A DNA stretch of 64,000 bases from Bacillota bacterium (GCA_023416955.1 JAEZGM010000002.1:1-64000), one strand, 5' to 3'; positions 37,094-47,135 are shown, counted from the stretch's first letter. A program made the numbers and translations. The notes: generated by a model not told the origin, from the letters alone.

Positions 37094-39706
37094 ATGGCGA
37101 CTCTTTCTCCAATGATGCAGCAGTATTTTGAATTGAAAGAACAATACCCGGATACCATTCTGTTCTTCCGCCTCGGTGACTTTTATGAAATGTTCTACGA
37201 CGACGCGAAGCTTGCCTCGCGGGAACTCGAACTGACCCTGACCGGGCGCGACTGCGGCCAGGAGGAACGCGCCCCTATGTGCGGGGTGCCGTTCCACAGC
37301 TATGAAAGCTACCTTGCCCGTCTGGTTGCCAAAGGGTACAAAGTCGCCATCTGCGAGCAGATGGAAGACCCGGCGCTTGCTAAGGGACTGGTGAAGCGCG
37401 ATATCATTCGTGTTGTCACGCCCGGTACTGTGCTCGAAAGCAGCATGCTTGACGAAAGCCGCAATAACTTTATTTGCTCGCTCTGCGTGGAAAACACCGG
37501 AGCGGGCGTCTGTTTTGCGGACATTTCCACAGGCGAGCTGCACGCGACCGGCCTTTCCGGCGGCGATTTAACCGGGCAGCTGAAAAACGAGCTTTCCCGT
37601 TACTCCCCGCGCGAAATATTGATTAATACGGAAGCGCTTGGGATTTCGGAATTGCCGAAGTTTATTCGGGAGCGGCTTTCCGCCAGCTTGGAGCTGCTGG
37701 AAGAAAAAGAGTTTGATTCCGCCGCCTGCCGCGCGCAGGTTCTGGCGCAGTTCCGTAAAGAAAATCTGGAAGCGCTGGATTTGGAGAACCGTCCTGAAAT
37801 TGTGCGCGCAATCGGCGCTTTGCTTGGATATTTAAAGCGCACACAGCGCACAGGCCTGGAGCGCATGAACAGTGTCGACCTTTACACCGGTGTTCAGTTT
37901 ATGCACCTCGACCTGAACACGCGGCGCAATTTGGAGCTGCTCGAAACGATGCGCACCAAGGAAAAACGCGGCTCGCTTTTGTGGGTGCTCGACAAAACCC
38001 GCACCCCAATGGGAAAACGGCTGATCCGAAACTGGATTGAACAGCCACTGCTGAACCCCGCGTACGTTACTCGCAGGCTCAACGCGGTGGAGGAGCTTAC
38101 ACAGGATTCCGTGCTGCGCGGTAGTATTTCGGAACAGATGACCGGCATTCACGACCTGGAACGTCTGATGTCGCGCATTGTATACGGCTCCGCGAACGGG
38201 CGGGAACTGCGCTCGCTTTCTTCTGCGATAGAGCGGCTGCCGAAGCTGCGCGAGCTGCTGGAACCTGTGAAATCTGCGCTGCTGACCGCCGTTTATCAGG
38301 ATATGGACGAGCTGAAAGATATCGGTGAGCTGATCGACCGTGCGATTGTGGAAGAGCCGCCGTTTTCCGTGCGCGAGGGCGGCATGATCCGGCCGGGCTA
38401 CAATGATGAACTTGATCTGCTCAAGGGCGACATGAGCGACGGGCGCGGAGTCATTGCCCGCATTGAAGAACAGGAACGCGAGCGCACGGGGATTCCGAAA
38501 CTGAAAGTCGGCTACAACCGTGTATTCGGCTATTACATAGAAATCAGCAATGCCTATAAAGATCAGGCGCCGCCCGAATACATACGCAAGCAAACGCTCA
38601 CAAACTGCGAGCGCTTCATTACGCCGGAGTTGAAGGAGCTGGAAGGGCGCATTCTGGGCGCGCATGATAAATCCGTGCAGCTGGAGTATCAGCTGTTTGA
38701 CGAAGTGCGCGCGAAGGTGGCGGAGCAGCTTTCACGGGTGCAGAAAACGGCGCACGCGATTGCGCAGCTTGACGTGCTGACTTCTTTTGCACAGGTTTCG
38801 GTTGACAATAATTACATCCGCCCAGTGGTGAATCTGGACGGAAAAATCATTCTGAAAGAAAGCCGCCACCCGGTGGTTGAAGCGCTGCTTGACGCGCCGT
38901 TTGTCCCGAACGACGTACTGCTGGACATGAACGAAAACCGTGTGGCGATTATTACCGGCCCGAATATGGCGGGAAAATCAACGTATATGCGCCAAACCGC
39001 GCTGCTTGTCCTAATGGCGCAGATCGGTTGTTTTGTTCCGGCTTCCTACGCGGAAATCGGGATTGTGGACAGTATCTTTACCCGCGTCGGCGCTTCGGAC
39101 GACTTGGCTTCCGGCCAGTCCACCTTTATGGTGGAAATGTCGGAGGTAGCGGAGATTATCCGCAGCGCGACTTCCCGAAGCCTCCTGATTCTGGACGAAA
39201 TCGGGCGCGGCACCTCCACGTTTGACGGCATGAGCATTGCCCGCGCCGTACTGGAATATGTGGCGGACAAACAGCTTTTGGGCGCGAAAGCGCTTTTCGC
39301 TACTCATTACCACGAGCTGACCGAGCTTGAAGAACGGGTCAGCGGTGTGAAGAATTATAATATCGCCGTGAAGAAGCGTGGCGATGACATTACGTTCCTG
39401 CGCCGCATTGTGCGCGGCGGGGCGGACGACAGCTTCGGTATTGAAGTCGCAAAGCTGGCGGGCGTGCCGAATAAGGTGGTAACCCGTGCCAAGCAGATTC
39501 TTGCGGAGCTGGAAAGCGGCCAGCAGGTTACAATGCCGAGGAAGCACCGCGCAAAGGAACAAGAGGAACAGGAAGAAATGCAGCTTTCCCTCACACCGCC
39601 GAATGTAACCGAAGTGATGGACAAGCTGAAAAAACTGGATGTGAATACGCTCACCCCAATTGAATGCATGAACACCCTGTTTGAACTTTCCGCGCTGGCA
39701 AAGTAG
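37094..39706 (+). CDS. mutS: DNA mismatch repair protein MutS
   Basis: An 870-residue mismatch-recognition ATPase. The mismatch-binding Phe-x-Glu is in LGDFYEMFYDDA near residue 35. Walker A is GPNMAGKSTYMRQ near residue 622, Walker B is LLILDEIGRGTSTFDG and the switch helix is ATHYHELTELE. The C-terminal dimer helix and the clamp tail are present. Length is standard. GGAGG (37076-37080) lies before ATG 37094. It recruits MutL, encoded downstream, after binding a mismatch. Confidence 0.97.
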   Translation: MATLSPMMQQYFELKEQYPDTILFFRLGDFYEMFYDDAKLASRELELTLTGRDCGQEERAPMCGVPFHSYESYLARLVAKGYKVAICEQMEDPALAKGLVKRDIIRVVTPGTVLESSMLDESRNNFICSLCVENTGAGVCFADISTGELHATGLSGGDLTGQLKNELSRYSPREILINTEALGISELPKFIRERLSASLELLEEKEFDSAACRAQVLAQFRKENLEALDLENRPEIVRAIGALLGYLKRTQRTGLERMNSVDLYTGVQFMHLDLNTRRNLELLETMRTKEKRGSLLWVLDKTRTPMGKRLIRNWIEQPLLNPAYVTRRLNAVEELTQDSVLRGSISEQMTGIHDLERLMSRIVYGSANGRELRSLSSAIERLPKLRELLEPVKSALLTAVYQDMDELKDIGELIDRAIVEEPPFSVREGGMIRPGYNDELDLLKGDMSDGRGVIARIEEQERERTGIPKLKVGYNRVFGYYIEISNAYKDQAPPEYIRKQTLTNCERFITPELKELEGRILGAHDKSVQLEYQLFDEVRAKVAEQLSRVQKTAHAIAQLDVLTSFAQVSVDNNYIRPVVNLDGKIILKESRHPVVEALLDAPFVPNDVLLDMNENRVAIITGPNMAGKSTYMRQTALLVLMAQIGCFVPASYAEIGIVDSIFTRVGASDDLASGQSTFMVEMSEVAEIIRSATSRSLLILDEIGRGTSTFDGMSIARAVLEYVADKQLLGAKALFATHYHELTELEERVSGVKNYNIAVKKRGDDITFLRRIVRGGADDSFGIEVAKLAGVPNKVVTRAKQILAELESGQQVTMPRKHRAKEQEEQEEMQLSLTPPNVTEVMDKLKKLDVNTLTPIECMNTLFELSALAK

Positions 39707-39765
39707 CGCGAGAAGAATAAAATTCTCAATATGTAATATAAAACTATTTTACGAAGGGGTACGGT

Positions 39766-40821
39766 ATGAACAGACTGGTAAAGCTGTCGGCGGATATGGA
39801 ACGGGAATACATGGCTTATATGGCGGAATGGGAAAATTTTGGCGGCGAAATCGTACCGATGGCCTCCAATCATAGGGCATTCAGCTTTTCTGAATTTCTG
39901 AAAGGCCTTCCGGAATATGAAACGGAGGAAGGCTGCCCGAAGAATTTTGTTCCGGGCACGACATGGTTCTACGTGAACGATGCCGGCAGAATCCTCGGCG
40001 CGTTGAACCTGCGCCACAGGCTGAACGAGTATTTGCTCGCTACCGGCGGTCACATCGGCTACGGGGTGCGTCCCTCTGAACGTCGCAGGGGCTACGCTTC
40101 GCAGATGCTCGCGCTGGCGCTGGAGGAAGCGAAAAAAATGGGGATTCCGAAAGTACTGATTACCTGTGATAAAGAGAATACCGGCTCCGCGCGCACCATT
40201 CAAAAGAACGGCGGCGTGCTTGAAAATGAGGTGCCGGAAGAAGGCCGCATCACCCAGCGCTACTGGATTGCGCTGCAAGAAGAGAAGCCGATGAAAGAGG
40301 TAACTTTGAAGGACGGGCGCGTTCTCACGCTCCGCCGCGTTCAGGAAGACGACGCAGAAGCAATGCTTCCATTCCTTAATGCCATCGGTGGGGAAAGTGA
40401 TTTTCTGATTTTTGAGAAAGACGGTTGCAAGCTTACGGCAGAACAGGAAAAATCGTGGATTCGCGCGCAGGGGCAGAAAAACAGTGTTTTTCTGGTCGGC
40501 ATTCTGGACGGGGAGCTTGTCGCTACCGCGCAGCTTGCCGCCGCACAGCGGAACAAAATTGCCCATACGAGTGAAATGGCGATTGTGGTGCGCAAGGCGT
40601 ACTGGCATCTGGGCGCGGGAACGGCATTACTGGAAGAGCTGATTCGCTTCGCAAAAGAGGAAACATTGCTTAAAGTAATTCATCTGGGGGTACACGCCGA
40701 CAACGCAAGGGCGATCAGCCTGTATCAAAAATTCGGATTTCAGGAAATTGGCCGTTACCCGAAATTTTTTCAGGTCAACGGCAGCTATTACGATGAAATC
40801 CTCATGAATTTATATCTATAA
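39766..40821 (+). CDS. Tandem GNAT acetyltransferase (two fused domains)
   Basis: A 351-residue protein made of two N-acetyltransferase domains. Domain 1 (about 1-175) has a variable N-terminus, then the acetyl-CoA loop GYGVRPSERRRGYASQMLAL (R/Q-x-x-G-x-(G/A) as RRRGYA). Domain 2 (about 180-351) has LRRVQEDDAEAMLPFLNAIG at its start, the loop VRKAYWHLGAGTALLEELI and an ending LYQKFGFQEIGRYPKF. A short linker (EEKPMKEVTLKDGRVL) joins them. The two domains resemble separate GNAT families, so this is a fusion or old tandem gene, not a simple duplication. AAGGGG precedes ATG 39766. It sits between mutS and mutL. Substrates are unknown. Confidence 0.85.
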   Translation: MNRLVKLSADMEREYMAYMAEWENFGGEIVPMASNHRAFSFSEFLKGLPEYETEEGCPKNFVPGTTWFYVNDAGRILGALNLRHRLNEYLLATGGHIGYGVRPSERRRGYASQMLALALEEAKKMGIPKVLITCDKENTGSARTIQKNGGVLENEVPEEGRITQRYWIALQEEKPMKEVTLKDGRVLTLRRVQEDDAEAMLPFLNAIGGESDFLIFEKDGCKLTAEQEKSWIRAQGQKNSVFLVGILDGELVATAQLAAAQRNKIAHTSEMAIVVRKAYWHLGAGTALLEELIRFAKEETLLKVIHLGVHADNARAISLYQKFGFQEIGRYPKFFQVNGSYYDEILMNLYL

Positions 40822-40860
40822 ATATCGTGAATACAGCTTAACCTGAAAGGGGGCGCACGC

Positions 40861-42819
40861 ATGGGTAAAATTAATGTACTTGACAAGCATGTGGCGGAAC
40901 TGATTGCCGCGGGGGAAGTGGTGGAACGCCCGTCCTCCGTCATCAAAGAACTGGTGGAAAACGCAATCGACGCCGGTTCGACCGCTGTTACGGTGGAAAT
41001 TCAGCACGGCGGCGTTACCTATATGCGCGTCACTGACAACGGCTGCGGCATCGCGCGGGAGGACGTTCCGACGGCATTTTTGCGCCACGCGACCAGCAAG
41101 GTGCGAAATCAGGATGACCTTGAAAGCATCGGAACGCTTGGCTTCCGCGGGGAAGCGCTGGCTTCCGTCGCGGCGGTCGCGCGGGTGGAATTCATCACCA
41201 GAACGCCGGAGGAGCTTGCCGGAACGCATTATGTGATTGCGGGCGGGGAAGAGGAATCCTGTGAAGATGCGGGCTGCGCGCCCGGTTCGACAATTATTGT
41301 GCGGGATTTGTTTTATAATACCCCTGCACGCATGAAATTTTTGAAGAAGGACGTTTCGGAGGCGAACGCGGTTGCGGGCGTGCTGGATAAGATTGCGCTT
41401 TCCCACCCCGAAATTTCGATGCGGTTTGTGCGCGACTCCCGCGAAACGCTTCATACGCCCGGAGACGGAAATTTGAAGTCGGCTGTTTTTTCTGTTTTCG
41501 GCAAGGAGTTTGCGCAGGGATTAATACCGGTCAATTATGAACTGGAGGGCGTAAAGGTTTATGGCTTCGTCAGCAAGCCCGCCGCCGCCCGCCCGAACCG
41601 CAGTATGCAGCAGTTTTACATCAACGGGCGCTTTGTGAAAAGCCGCACCGCCATGGTGGCGGCGGAAGAGGCGTTTAAGGGTTCGCTGATGGTCGGAAAA
41701 GTGCCGGCCTGCGTGCTGCACCTTACCGTTGCGCCGAACGCGGTGGACGTAAACGTGCACCCCGCGAAAATCGAAGTACGCTTTATCAATGAAAAGCCGA
41801 TTTTCGACGCGGTTTACCACGGAGTCAAAACGGCATTGAATCAGGGTGACACGCCGAATGTGATGCAGTTTAAAAAACCGCCGCTTTCGCCGTTTGCCGC
41901 CCCTGAACCGGCGGTACAGACCCGCATGCAGTTCCCTTCTCCGGAAAAAGCTTCTTTGCCGGCCACCCAGTATGAAAAGCCTATGGCGCAATCTGTGGTG
42001 GAAGCACCACGGGAGAATGTGCCGCAGGCCGCCGCGCCAAGTTATTCTGTGAGCGACGCGCAGGCGCCGCGGTTTTCGCATACGGAGTACGAAGCCAGAC
42101 TGCCGGAGTATCCATCTCCACAGCCGCAGGTGCCGCCCGTACCGCCGGAAAACGACGGGAAGCCTTCTGCCGCCGAAACGCAGTCTTCCTCTGCTCCGGC
42201 GGGGGAAACAGAGCAGCCGCTGCCGACTGTACCCGATTTGACCGAATCGAAAGCGGAAACACTGGTTGGGGAAGCGTTCGGTACCTATATTATTGTGCAG
42301 CGCGGCGAGGACGAGCTGGTGTTTATCGACAAGCACGCCGCTCATGAGCGTATGCTGTATGAACAGCTGAAGGAACAGGATGGCGAAGCGGCACAGCAGA
42401 TGCTTCTGCGCCCAGTGCCCGTCACGCTGGACAAAAACGAGTACGCCGCGGTGCTGGAATCCGCCGAAGTTCTGGAACGGGCCGGTTTTGAAATTGACGA
42501 TTTCGGTTCCGGCACAGTGTTGGTGCGCAGCGCGCCGCTGATTCTGGGCGGGGAAGATGTTGCGGATGCCGTCATGGAGATTGCCGGGTATCTGCTTTCC
42601 GCAAAGAACGATATCACGACGGAGAAGCTGGACTGGCTGTACCACAATGTCGCGTGCCGCGCGGCGGTCAAAGCGGGCGACGAAAGCTCGGCGCAGGAGC
42701 TTGCCGCGCTGGTGCGCCGCATGGAGCAGGAGGATATCCGCTACTGCCCGCACGGCCGTCCGGTTTCTTTTATAATGAAACGGAAGGATTTGGAACGGCA
42801 GTTCGGACGAATACAATGA
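40861..42819 (+). CDS. mutL: DNA mismatch repair protein MutL
   Basis: A 652-residue GHKL ATPase and, in Gram-positives, latent endonuclease. ATPase motifs: KELVENAIDAG near residue 35, VTDNGCGI, and SIGTLGFRGEALASVAAVA. Residues about 330-460 are a Pro/Ala/Glu-rich linker. The C-terminal endonuclease motif reads DKHAAHERMLYE near residue 488 (canonical DQHA-x2-E-x4-E, with Lys for Gln). The later metal motifs ACRAAVKAGD and CPHGRPV are present, so nuclease function is predicted. ATG 40861 follows AAAGGGGGC. Its stop overlaps miaA. Confidence 0.96.
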   Translation: MGKINVLDKHVAELIAAGEVVERPSSVIKELVENAIDAGSTAVTVEIQHGGVTYMRVTDNGCGIAREDVPTAFLRHATSKVRNQDDLESIGTLGFRGEALASVAAVARVEFITRTPEELAGTHYVIAGGEEESCEDAGCAPGSTIIVRDLFYNTPARMKFLKKDVSEANAVAGVLDKIALSHPEISMRFVRDSRETLHTPGDGNLKSAVFSVFGKEFAQGLIPVNYELEGVKVYGFVSKPAAARPNRSMQQFYINGRFVKSRTAMVAAEEAFKGSLMVGKVPACVLHLTVAPNAVDVNVHPAKIEVRFINEKPIFDAVYHGVKTALNQGDTPNVMQFKKPPLSPFAAPEPAVQTRMQFPSPEKASLPATQYEKPMAQSVVEAPRENVPQAAAPSYSVSDAQAPRFSHTEYEARLPEYPSPQPQVPPVPPENDGKPSAAETQSSSAPAGETEQPLPTVPDLTESKAETLVGEAFGTYIIVQRGEDELVFIDKHAAHERMLYEQLKEQDGEAAQQMLLRPVPVTLDKNEYAAVLESAEVLERAGFEIDDFGSGTVLVRSAPLILGGEDVADAVMEIAGYLLSAKNDITTEKLDWLYHNVACRAAVKAGDESSAQELAALVRRMEQEDIRYCPHGRPVSFIMKRKDLERQFGRIQ

Positions 42820-43766
42820 TGAATGAACGAATGAGAATTCCGGTAGCCGCCGTTGTCGGCCCTACCGCCTCCGGCAAAAGCAGGCTCGCCGTGGAGCTCG
42901 CGCTCCGGCGCGGCGGGGAAGTGATTTCCGCTGATTCCATGCAGATTTATCAGGGTATGAGCATCGGCACGGCCAAACCCACAGAGGAAGAAATGTGCGG
43001 GGTACCCCATCATCTGATCGGTTTTGCGCCGCTATCGCACTCATTCAGTGTCGCGGACTATGTACCGCTCGCGGCACAGTGTATTGCCGAAGTGCGGGAG
43101 CGGGGAAATTTGCCCATTCTGGCGGGGGGCACTGGCCTATATGTCCGATCCCTTTTGCAGAATATTGATTTTGCCGAAACCGACCGCGACGACGCTCTGC
43201 GCGCGCAGCTGCAGGAGCAGGCGCAGCGGGAAGGGACTGAGCCGCTGATGGAGGAGCTTCGCCGGATTGACCCGGAATCCGCCGCGCGGATTCATCCGAA
43301 TAACATCCCACGCGTGATTCGGGCAATCGAAATATACCGTACCACCGGAGCAACGATGACGGAGCAGCTTGCGCGTTCGCGCCAAACGCCAACGCCGTAC
43401 CGCTCCTGTGTCATCGGACTGGATTTTCGTGACCGCGCCGTCCTGTACGACCGGATCAACCGCCGGGTGGACGATATGATGGCAAGCGGCCTTCTGGAAG
43501 AAGCGCGTGAAGTGCTGAGTCAGCATTCCGAAACGGCGCTTCAGGCAATCGGCTACAAAGAGCTGCAGCCGTATTTCAGCGGCGATTGTACGCTCGAGCA
43601 AGCGGCGGAGCGTATCAAGCAGGAAACCCGGCATTACGCCAAGCGTCAGCTGACGTGGTTCCGCCGCGATCAGAATATACACTGGCTTTTCGTTGACGAT
43701 TATTCCGAATTTGAAGAACTGGCTGCGCAGGCGCTCCGGCTGCTGGACGAAACCTTCGGCGGCTGA
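42816..43766 (+). CDS. miaA: tRNA dimethylallyltransferase
   Basis: A 316-residue enzyme that transfers the dimethylallyl group to A37 of tRNAs reading UNN codons, the first step before MiaB. The P-loop is GPTASGKSRLAVELA near residue 17, ISADSMQIYQGMSIGTAKP near 45, and PHHLIGF; the C-terminal part holds QAIGYKELQPYF and RQLTWFRRD. Of the starts, ATG 42816 overlaps the mutL stop by 4 nt (ATGA), fitting translational coupling; ATGs at 42819 and 42831 are in frame. The frame is open far upstream inside mutL, but those codons match no MiaA sequence. Confidence 0.95.
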   Translation: MMNERMRIPVAAVVGPTASGKSRLAVELALRRGGEVISADSMQIYQGMSIGTAKPTEEEMCGVPHHLIGFAPLSHSFSVADYVPLAAQCIAEVRERGNLPILAGGTGLYVRSLLQNIDFAETDRDDALRAQLQEQAQREGTEPLMEELRRIDPESAARIHPNNIPRVIRAIEIYRTTGATMTEQLARSRQTPTPYRSCVIGLDFRDRAVLYDRINRRVDDMMASGLLEEAREVLSQHSETALQAIGYKELQPYFSGDCTLEQAAERIKQETRHYAKRQLTWFRRDQNIHWLFVDDYSEFEELAAQALRLLDETFGG

Positions 43767-43847
43767 TATAACGGTACTTCAAAAATCGGCTGTCGTACCG
43801 ATATAGTGAAAAAGAACGCTTATTAAATGGGAAATGGAGGCAAAAAA

Positions 43848-45128
43848 TTGAATAGTCCATTGTTGAAAAAAATTGCTTCCGGTGTTCTCGGCGTGTTGAT
43901 CCTGTTTTATGTCGGATACCAGATTTACAGTGTTCGCGCGACGAAGCTGCAGACAGAAACCGCCGTTTACGCAACGGTTTCCAATACAATACAGGCGCAG
44001 GGCGTCGCGGTCCGGCAGGAAACTCCTGTTACCGGGCAGGTTAACGGCGTTATCGACTACGTGGTGGAAAACGGCGGGAAGGTTTCAAAGGGCGGTAAAA
44101 TCGCGCAGATTTTCGCTGATTCGCAAACCGCCGTCAATCAGAAAAAACTGCAAAGCATTAATGGCGAAATTGCACAGCTGCAAACCCTTTCCGCGCCGGG
44201 CGATACCTACGCCGCCAGTCCGGACACTATCAACGGGCAGATTAATTTAAGGCTGACGGATTTGCTGGGCAATGTGAATGAGGGGAAGTTCAGCGATCTT
44301 TCCGAAAGCCGCGACCAATTTCTTTATCTTGTCAATGAACGCCAGATCGTGACGGACAAAGCCGCGAATTTCGAAACGCGTATTCATGCTCTGACCGCAC
44401 AGCGGGACGCACTGTTGAAAGGGAACACACAGCCGACCGGCTCCATTGCGGCGCCTGCATCCGGCTATTTTACCAATCAGGCAGACGGGTTTGAATCGGC
44501 GTTCGACTACTCCGCGATCGAGTCGATAACACCCTCCCAATTGCAGTCGGCGCTGAACGCGCAGTCCGCCGTGCCGGCCGGTACGTTGGGAAAGATCTGC
44601 TCGAATTTTAACTGGTATTATGTTTTTACAATTCCCGAGAACCAGTTTGCTCAAATCAGGCTGGGGGATACGGTGTCTATTCAGTTCCCGTTTGCTTCCA
44701 GCAAAGCGGTGCCCGCCACGATTCTTTCACTGAACAAAAGCGGCAAGGAAGCTGCGGTAGTGCTGAAGAGCAATTATATGGATTCCTCCATCGTTTCCAT
44801 CCGAAAGGAAACGGCTCAGGTTGTAACGGACAAATACGAAGGAATCCGCATCAGCCAGAAAGCGGTTCATTTTGAAAACATAAAGAAAGTGACCAAGGAC
44901 GCAAAAGGGAATTCGGTTACGCAGGAAAAAAACGTGAAGGGCGTCTACGTCATGCAGGGAAATCAGGTCGTGTTTCGGCAGATTGTCCCCCTCTTCGGTA
45001 CGGAAAATTACGTTGTCTGTGACCCGAATCCATCGAAGGATGATTTAATGACGAGTGCAACCATTCAGCTTTCCGATGTGGTGGTTGTGGAAGGGAGCGA
45101 TTTATATGACGGAAAAGTTGTCGGATGA
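43848..45128 (+). CDS. HlyD-type membrane-fusion/adaptor protein of the cell-division cluster
   Basis: A 426-residue protein with an uncleaved N-terminal membrane helix (IASGVLGVLILFYVGYQIYS) and an outside domain with the two lipoyl-like halves of HlyD/RND-type adaptors. The first half contains QGVAVRQETPVTGQVNGVID followed by ENGGKVSKGGKIAQIF; the second starts near SIAAPASGYFTNQADGFES. Between them lies a short coiled region. In clostridia such a gene commonly precedes ylmE-sepF, so an envelope/division role is likely, not classic export. The start is TTG 43848 because GGAGG (43836-43840) lies 7 nt before it; the ATG at 43827 would put that site inside the gene. Confidence 0.82.
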   Translation: MNSPLLKKIASGVLGVLILFYVGYQIYSVRATKLQTETAVYATVSNTIQAQGVAVRQETPVTGQVNGVIDYVVENGGKVSKGGKIAQIFADSQTAVNQKKLQSINGEIAQLQTLSAPGDTYAASPDTINGQINLRLTDLLGNVNEGKFSDLSESRDQFLYLVNERQIVTDKAANFETRIHALTAQRDALLKGNTQPTGSIAAPASGYFTNQADGFESAFDYSAIESITPSQLQSALNAQSAVPAGTLGKICSNFNWYYVFTIPENQFAQIRLGDTVSIQFPFASSKAVPATILSLNKSGKEAAVVLKSNYMDSSIVSIRKETAQVVTDKYEGIRISQKAVHFENIKKVTKDAKGNSVTQEKNVKGVYVMQGNQVVFRQIVPLFGTENYVVCDPNPSKDDLMTSATIQLSDVVVVEGSDLYDGKVVG

Positions 45129-45846
45129 TTTGAAAAAACGTTTTTTGGATCTGGAAGAAAACTTAAAGGTAATCCGCGGCAATATAGAAGAGGCGGCTGT
45201 CAAATCCGGCCGGTCACCGCAGGACATCACTCTTCTTGCCGCGACGAAAACAGTGCCGGTTGAACTGATTAACCATGGAATCGCGCTCGGCATCGACCAT
45301 ATCGGCGAAAATAAGGTGCAGGAGCTGTGCGACAAATATCCGTCCTATGACTTGTCAGGCTGCGAATTGCAGTTTATCGGTCATCTGCAGACGAACAAGG
45401 TGAAGAATCTCATCGGAAAGGTCGCCATGATACAGTCCGTTGATAATGTAAAGCTGGCTTCTGAAATTTCCCGCCTTTCCGTACGCGAAGGAAGAAATAC
45501 GGATATTCTGATTGAAGTCAATATCGGCAGTGAAGCCAATAAATCCGGCGTTTTGCCGCAGGATTTGTATGGGATGGCTCCCGAAATTGCCGCGCTTGAG
45601 GGAATTCGTATCCGCGGGCTGATGGCAATTCCGCCCGCGCAGGCGGATGAGCGGGAATTGATGGGCTACTTTTCAAATATGTCCAAATATTTTGTTGACA
45701 TAAAGGGCAAAAAAATAGATAATGTTACTATGGATTGTCTGTCAATGGGCATGTCGTCGGACTATGTACAGGCCATACTCGCCGGAGCCAATATGGTGCG
45801 GGTAGGTTCGGCATTGTTTGGCCCCAGAATTTATCAATCAAAGTGA
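45106..45846 (+). CDS. ylmE: PLP homeostasis protein (YggS/YlmE family)
   Basis: A 246-residue PLP-binding TIM-barrel protein of the PLPBP family. It has no known enzyme activity and keeps pyridoxal phosphate balance. The PLP lysine is in LLAATKTVP near residue 42. GENKVQEL, LQFIGHLQTNKVK, VNIGSEANKSG, RGLMAIPP and SMGMSSDY follow in the family order. ATG 45106 is 8 nt after a GAAGGGAG site and overlaps the HlyD-type gene by 23 nt. Next comes sepF, as in the Bacillus ylm cluster. Confidence 0.95.
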   Translation: MTEKLSDDLKKRFLDLEENLKVIRGNIEEAAVKSGRSPQDITLLAATKTVPVELINHGIALGIDHIGENKVQELCDKYPSYDLSGCELQFIGHLQTNKVKNLIGKVAMIQSVDNVKLASEISRLSVREGRNTDILIEVNIGSEANKSGVLPQDLYGMAPEIAALEGIRIRGLMAIPPAQADERELMGYFSNMSKYFVDIKGKKIDNVTMDCLSMGMSSDYVQAILAGANMVRVGSALFGPRIYQSK

Positions 45847-45879
45847 GAGTTTTCATTTTAAAATATAGGAGGCAGTAAA

Positions 45880-46362
45880 ATGGCTGGACTGGTTGAAAAA
45901 ATTAAAGGAATGTGGAACCCGCCCGAAGATGAATATGATTACGATTATGACTATGAAGAGGAACAGCAGGATGTGATGCCGACCGGTGTAAGAGAGGAAG
46001 CGGAAGTCCGCGAACGCGAGTCCTCGCGGCATACACCGACCTCGGGCAGTGGCAATAAAGTGGTTAATATTCATGCGACGGCACAGCTCCAGGTGGTTCT
46101 GTTCAAGCCGGAGCGTTTTGGGGAAGAAACCTGTGCAGTGGCTGACGAATTGCTGAAAATGCACACGGTTGTCCTGAATCTGGAAAACACCAATAAGGAC
46201 GTTTCTCGCCGGATTATTGATTTTCTCAGCGGTGTTGCTTACGCAAACGGCGGAAAAATCAAGCGTGTGGCTACCAGCACGTTCATTATTACACCCTATA
46301 ATGTCGACCTGACCGGCGACGACGTACTGGATGAATTAGAAAACAACGGCGTTTATTTCTAA
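45880..46362 (+). CDS. sepF: Cell division protein SepF
   Basis: A 160-residue FtsZ-bundling protein. The N-terminal amphipathic helix (MAGLVEKIKGMWNPPE) tethers it to the membrane, followed by an acidic D/Y/E-rich linker (residues 18-35) and the SepF core (about 80-155: VVLFKPERFGEETCAVADEL, DFLSGVAYANGGKIKRVA). AGGAGG precedes ATG 45880. Its last base is the first base of the ylmH start codon. Confidence 0.96.
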   Translation: MAGLVEKIKGMWNPPEDEYDYDYDYEEEQQDVMPTGVREEAEVRERESSRHTPTSGSGNKVVNIHATAQLQVVLFKPERFGEETCAVADELLKMHTVVLNLENTNKDVSRRIIDFLSGVAYANGGKIKRVATSTFIITPYNVDLTGDDVLDELENNGVYF

Positions 46363-47117
46363 TGGAAAAAAGCAGGGATGACGCGATTTTGGAAGCAAGG
46401 CTGCGCGATGCCGTTCGGCTTGCGCAGAGTGGGGGGCGGCCCCGTTTTGTCGGTTTTCTGGACGAACGTCAGGCCGAACAGGCAAATAAAATAATGCGAA
46501 GCCTTTGTGTCGAAAACTATATGCTCTGGGGCGGCCACGGCGGCGCGGAGCGTGTGGTTTTTGGCGCATTTCCGGACTTTCTTGCTCCGGATGCCGCGGC
46601 GTTTCCCGTTGCGGCGCTGACTGCCCGGTACCGGCGCAGCGACACGCTGACTCACCGCGATTTTCTGGGCGCGCTTTTGTCGAACGGGATTGAGCGCGAA
46701 ACACTGGGCGATATTCTGGTGGAGGAAGGCCGCTGCGTGCTTTTCGCCCGCAGTGAAATTTCCGATTTCGTGATTACACAGACGGAAAAAGTCGGGCGCG
46801 TGGGCGTTGCCGTTACACAGGGCGCACAGGAACCGCTTCCGGAAGAGCGGCGCTTCGAGGAGTTTTCGTCGGTTGTCGCGTCTGCGCGGTTGGATTGTGT
46901 TGTGGCGGCAGCCATAGGCACCAGCCGGGAAAAGGCCAGCGAATTGGTTCGCGCCGGACTGGTCATGCTTGACCATGAAGCAAATACTTCCTTGTCTGCT
47001 CCCGTGTCACAGGGGAGCAAACTTTCTATTCGGGGAAAAGGCCGGTTTGTTCTGGACCGAATCGGGCCCGTAACAAAAAAAGGACGGCTGAGCATAGCGG
47101 GGAGAAAATATATTTAA
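46362..47117 (+). CDS. ylmH: S4-domain RNA-binding protein YlmH
   Basis: A 251-residue protein. The N-terminal domain includes VGFLDERQAEQANKIM and FPVAALTARYRRSDTLTHRD followed by FLGALLSNGIERETLGDILV. The C-terminal S4 domain is RLDCVVAAAIGTSREKASEL followed by VRAGLVMLDHEANT. YlmH binds ribosomes/tRNA and in Bacillus has been linked to ribosome rescue; it is always near sepF and divIVA. The start overlaps the sepF stop by 1 nt. Confidence 0.93.
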   Translation: MEKSRDDAILEARLRDAVRLAQSGGRPRFVGFLDERQAEQANKIMRSLCVENYMLWGGHGGAERVVFGAFPDFLAPDAAAFPVAALTARYRRSDTLTHRDFLGALLSNGIERETLGDILVEEGRCVLFARSEISDFVITQTEKVGRVGVAVTQGAQEPLPEERRFEEFSSVVASARLDCVVAAAIGTSREKASELVRAGLVMLDHEANTSLSAPVSQGSKLSIRGKGRFVLDRIGPVTKKGRLSIAGRKYI

Positions 47118-47135
47118 ATAGGAGGGTTTTGGGCA

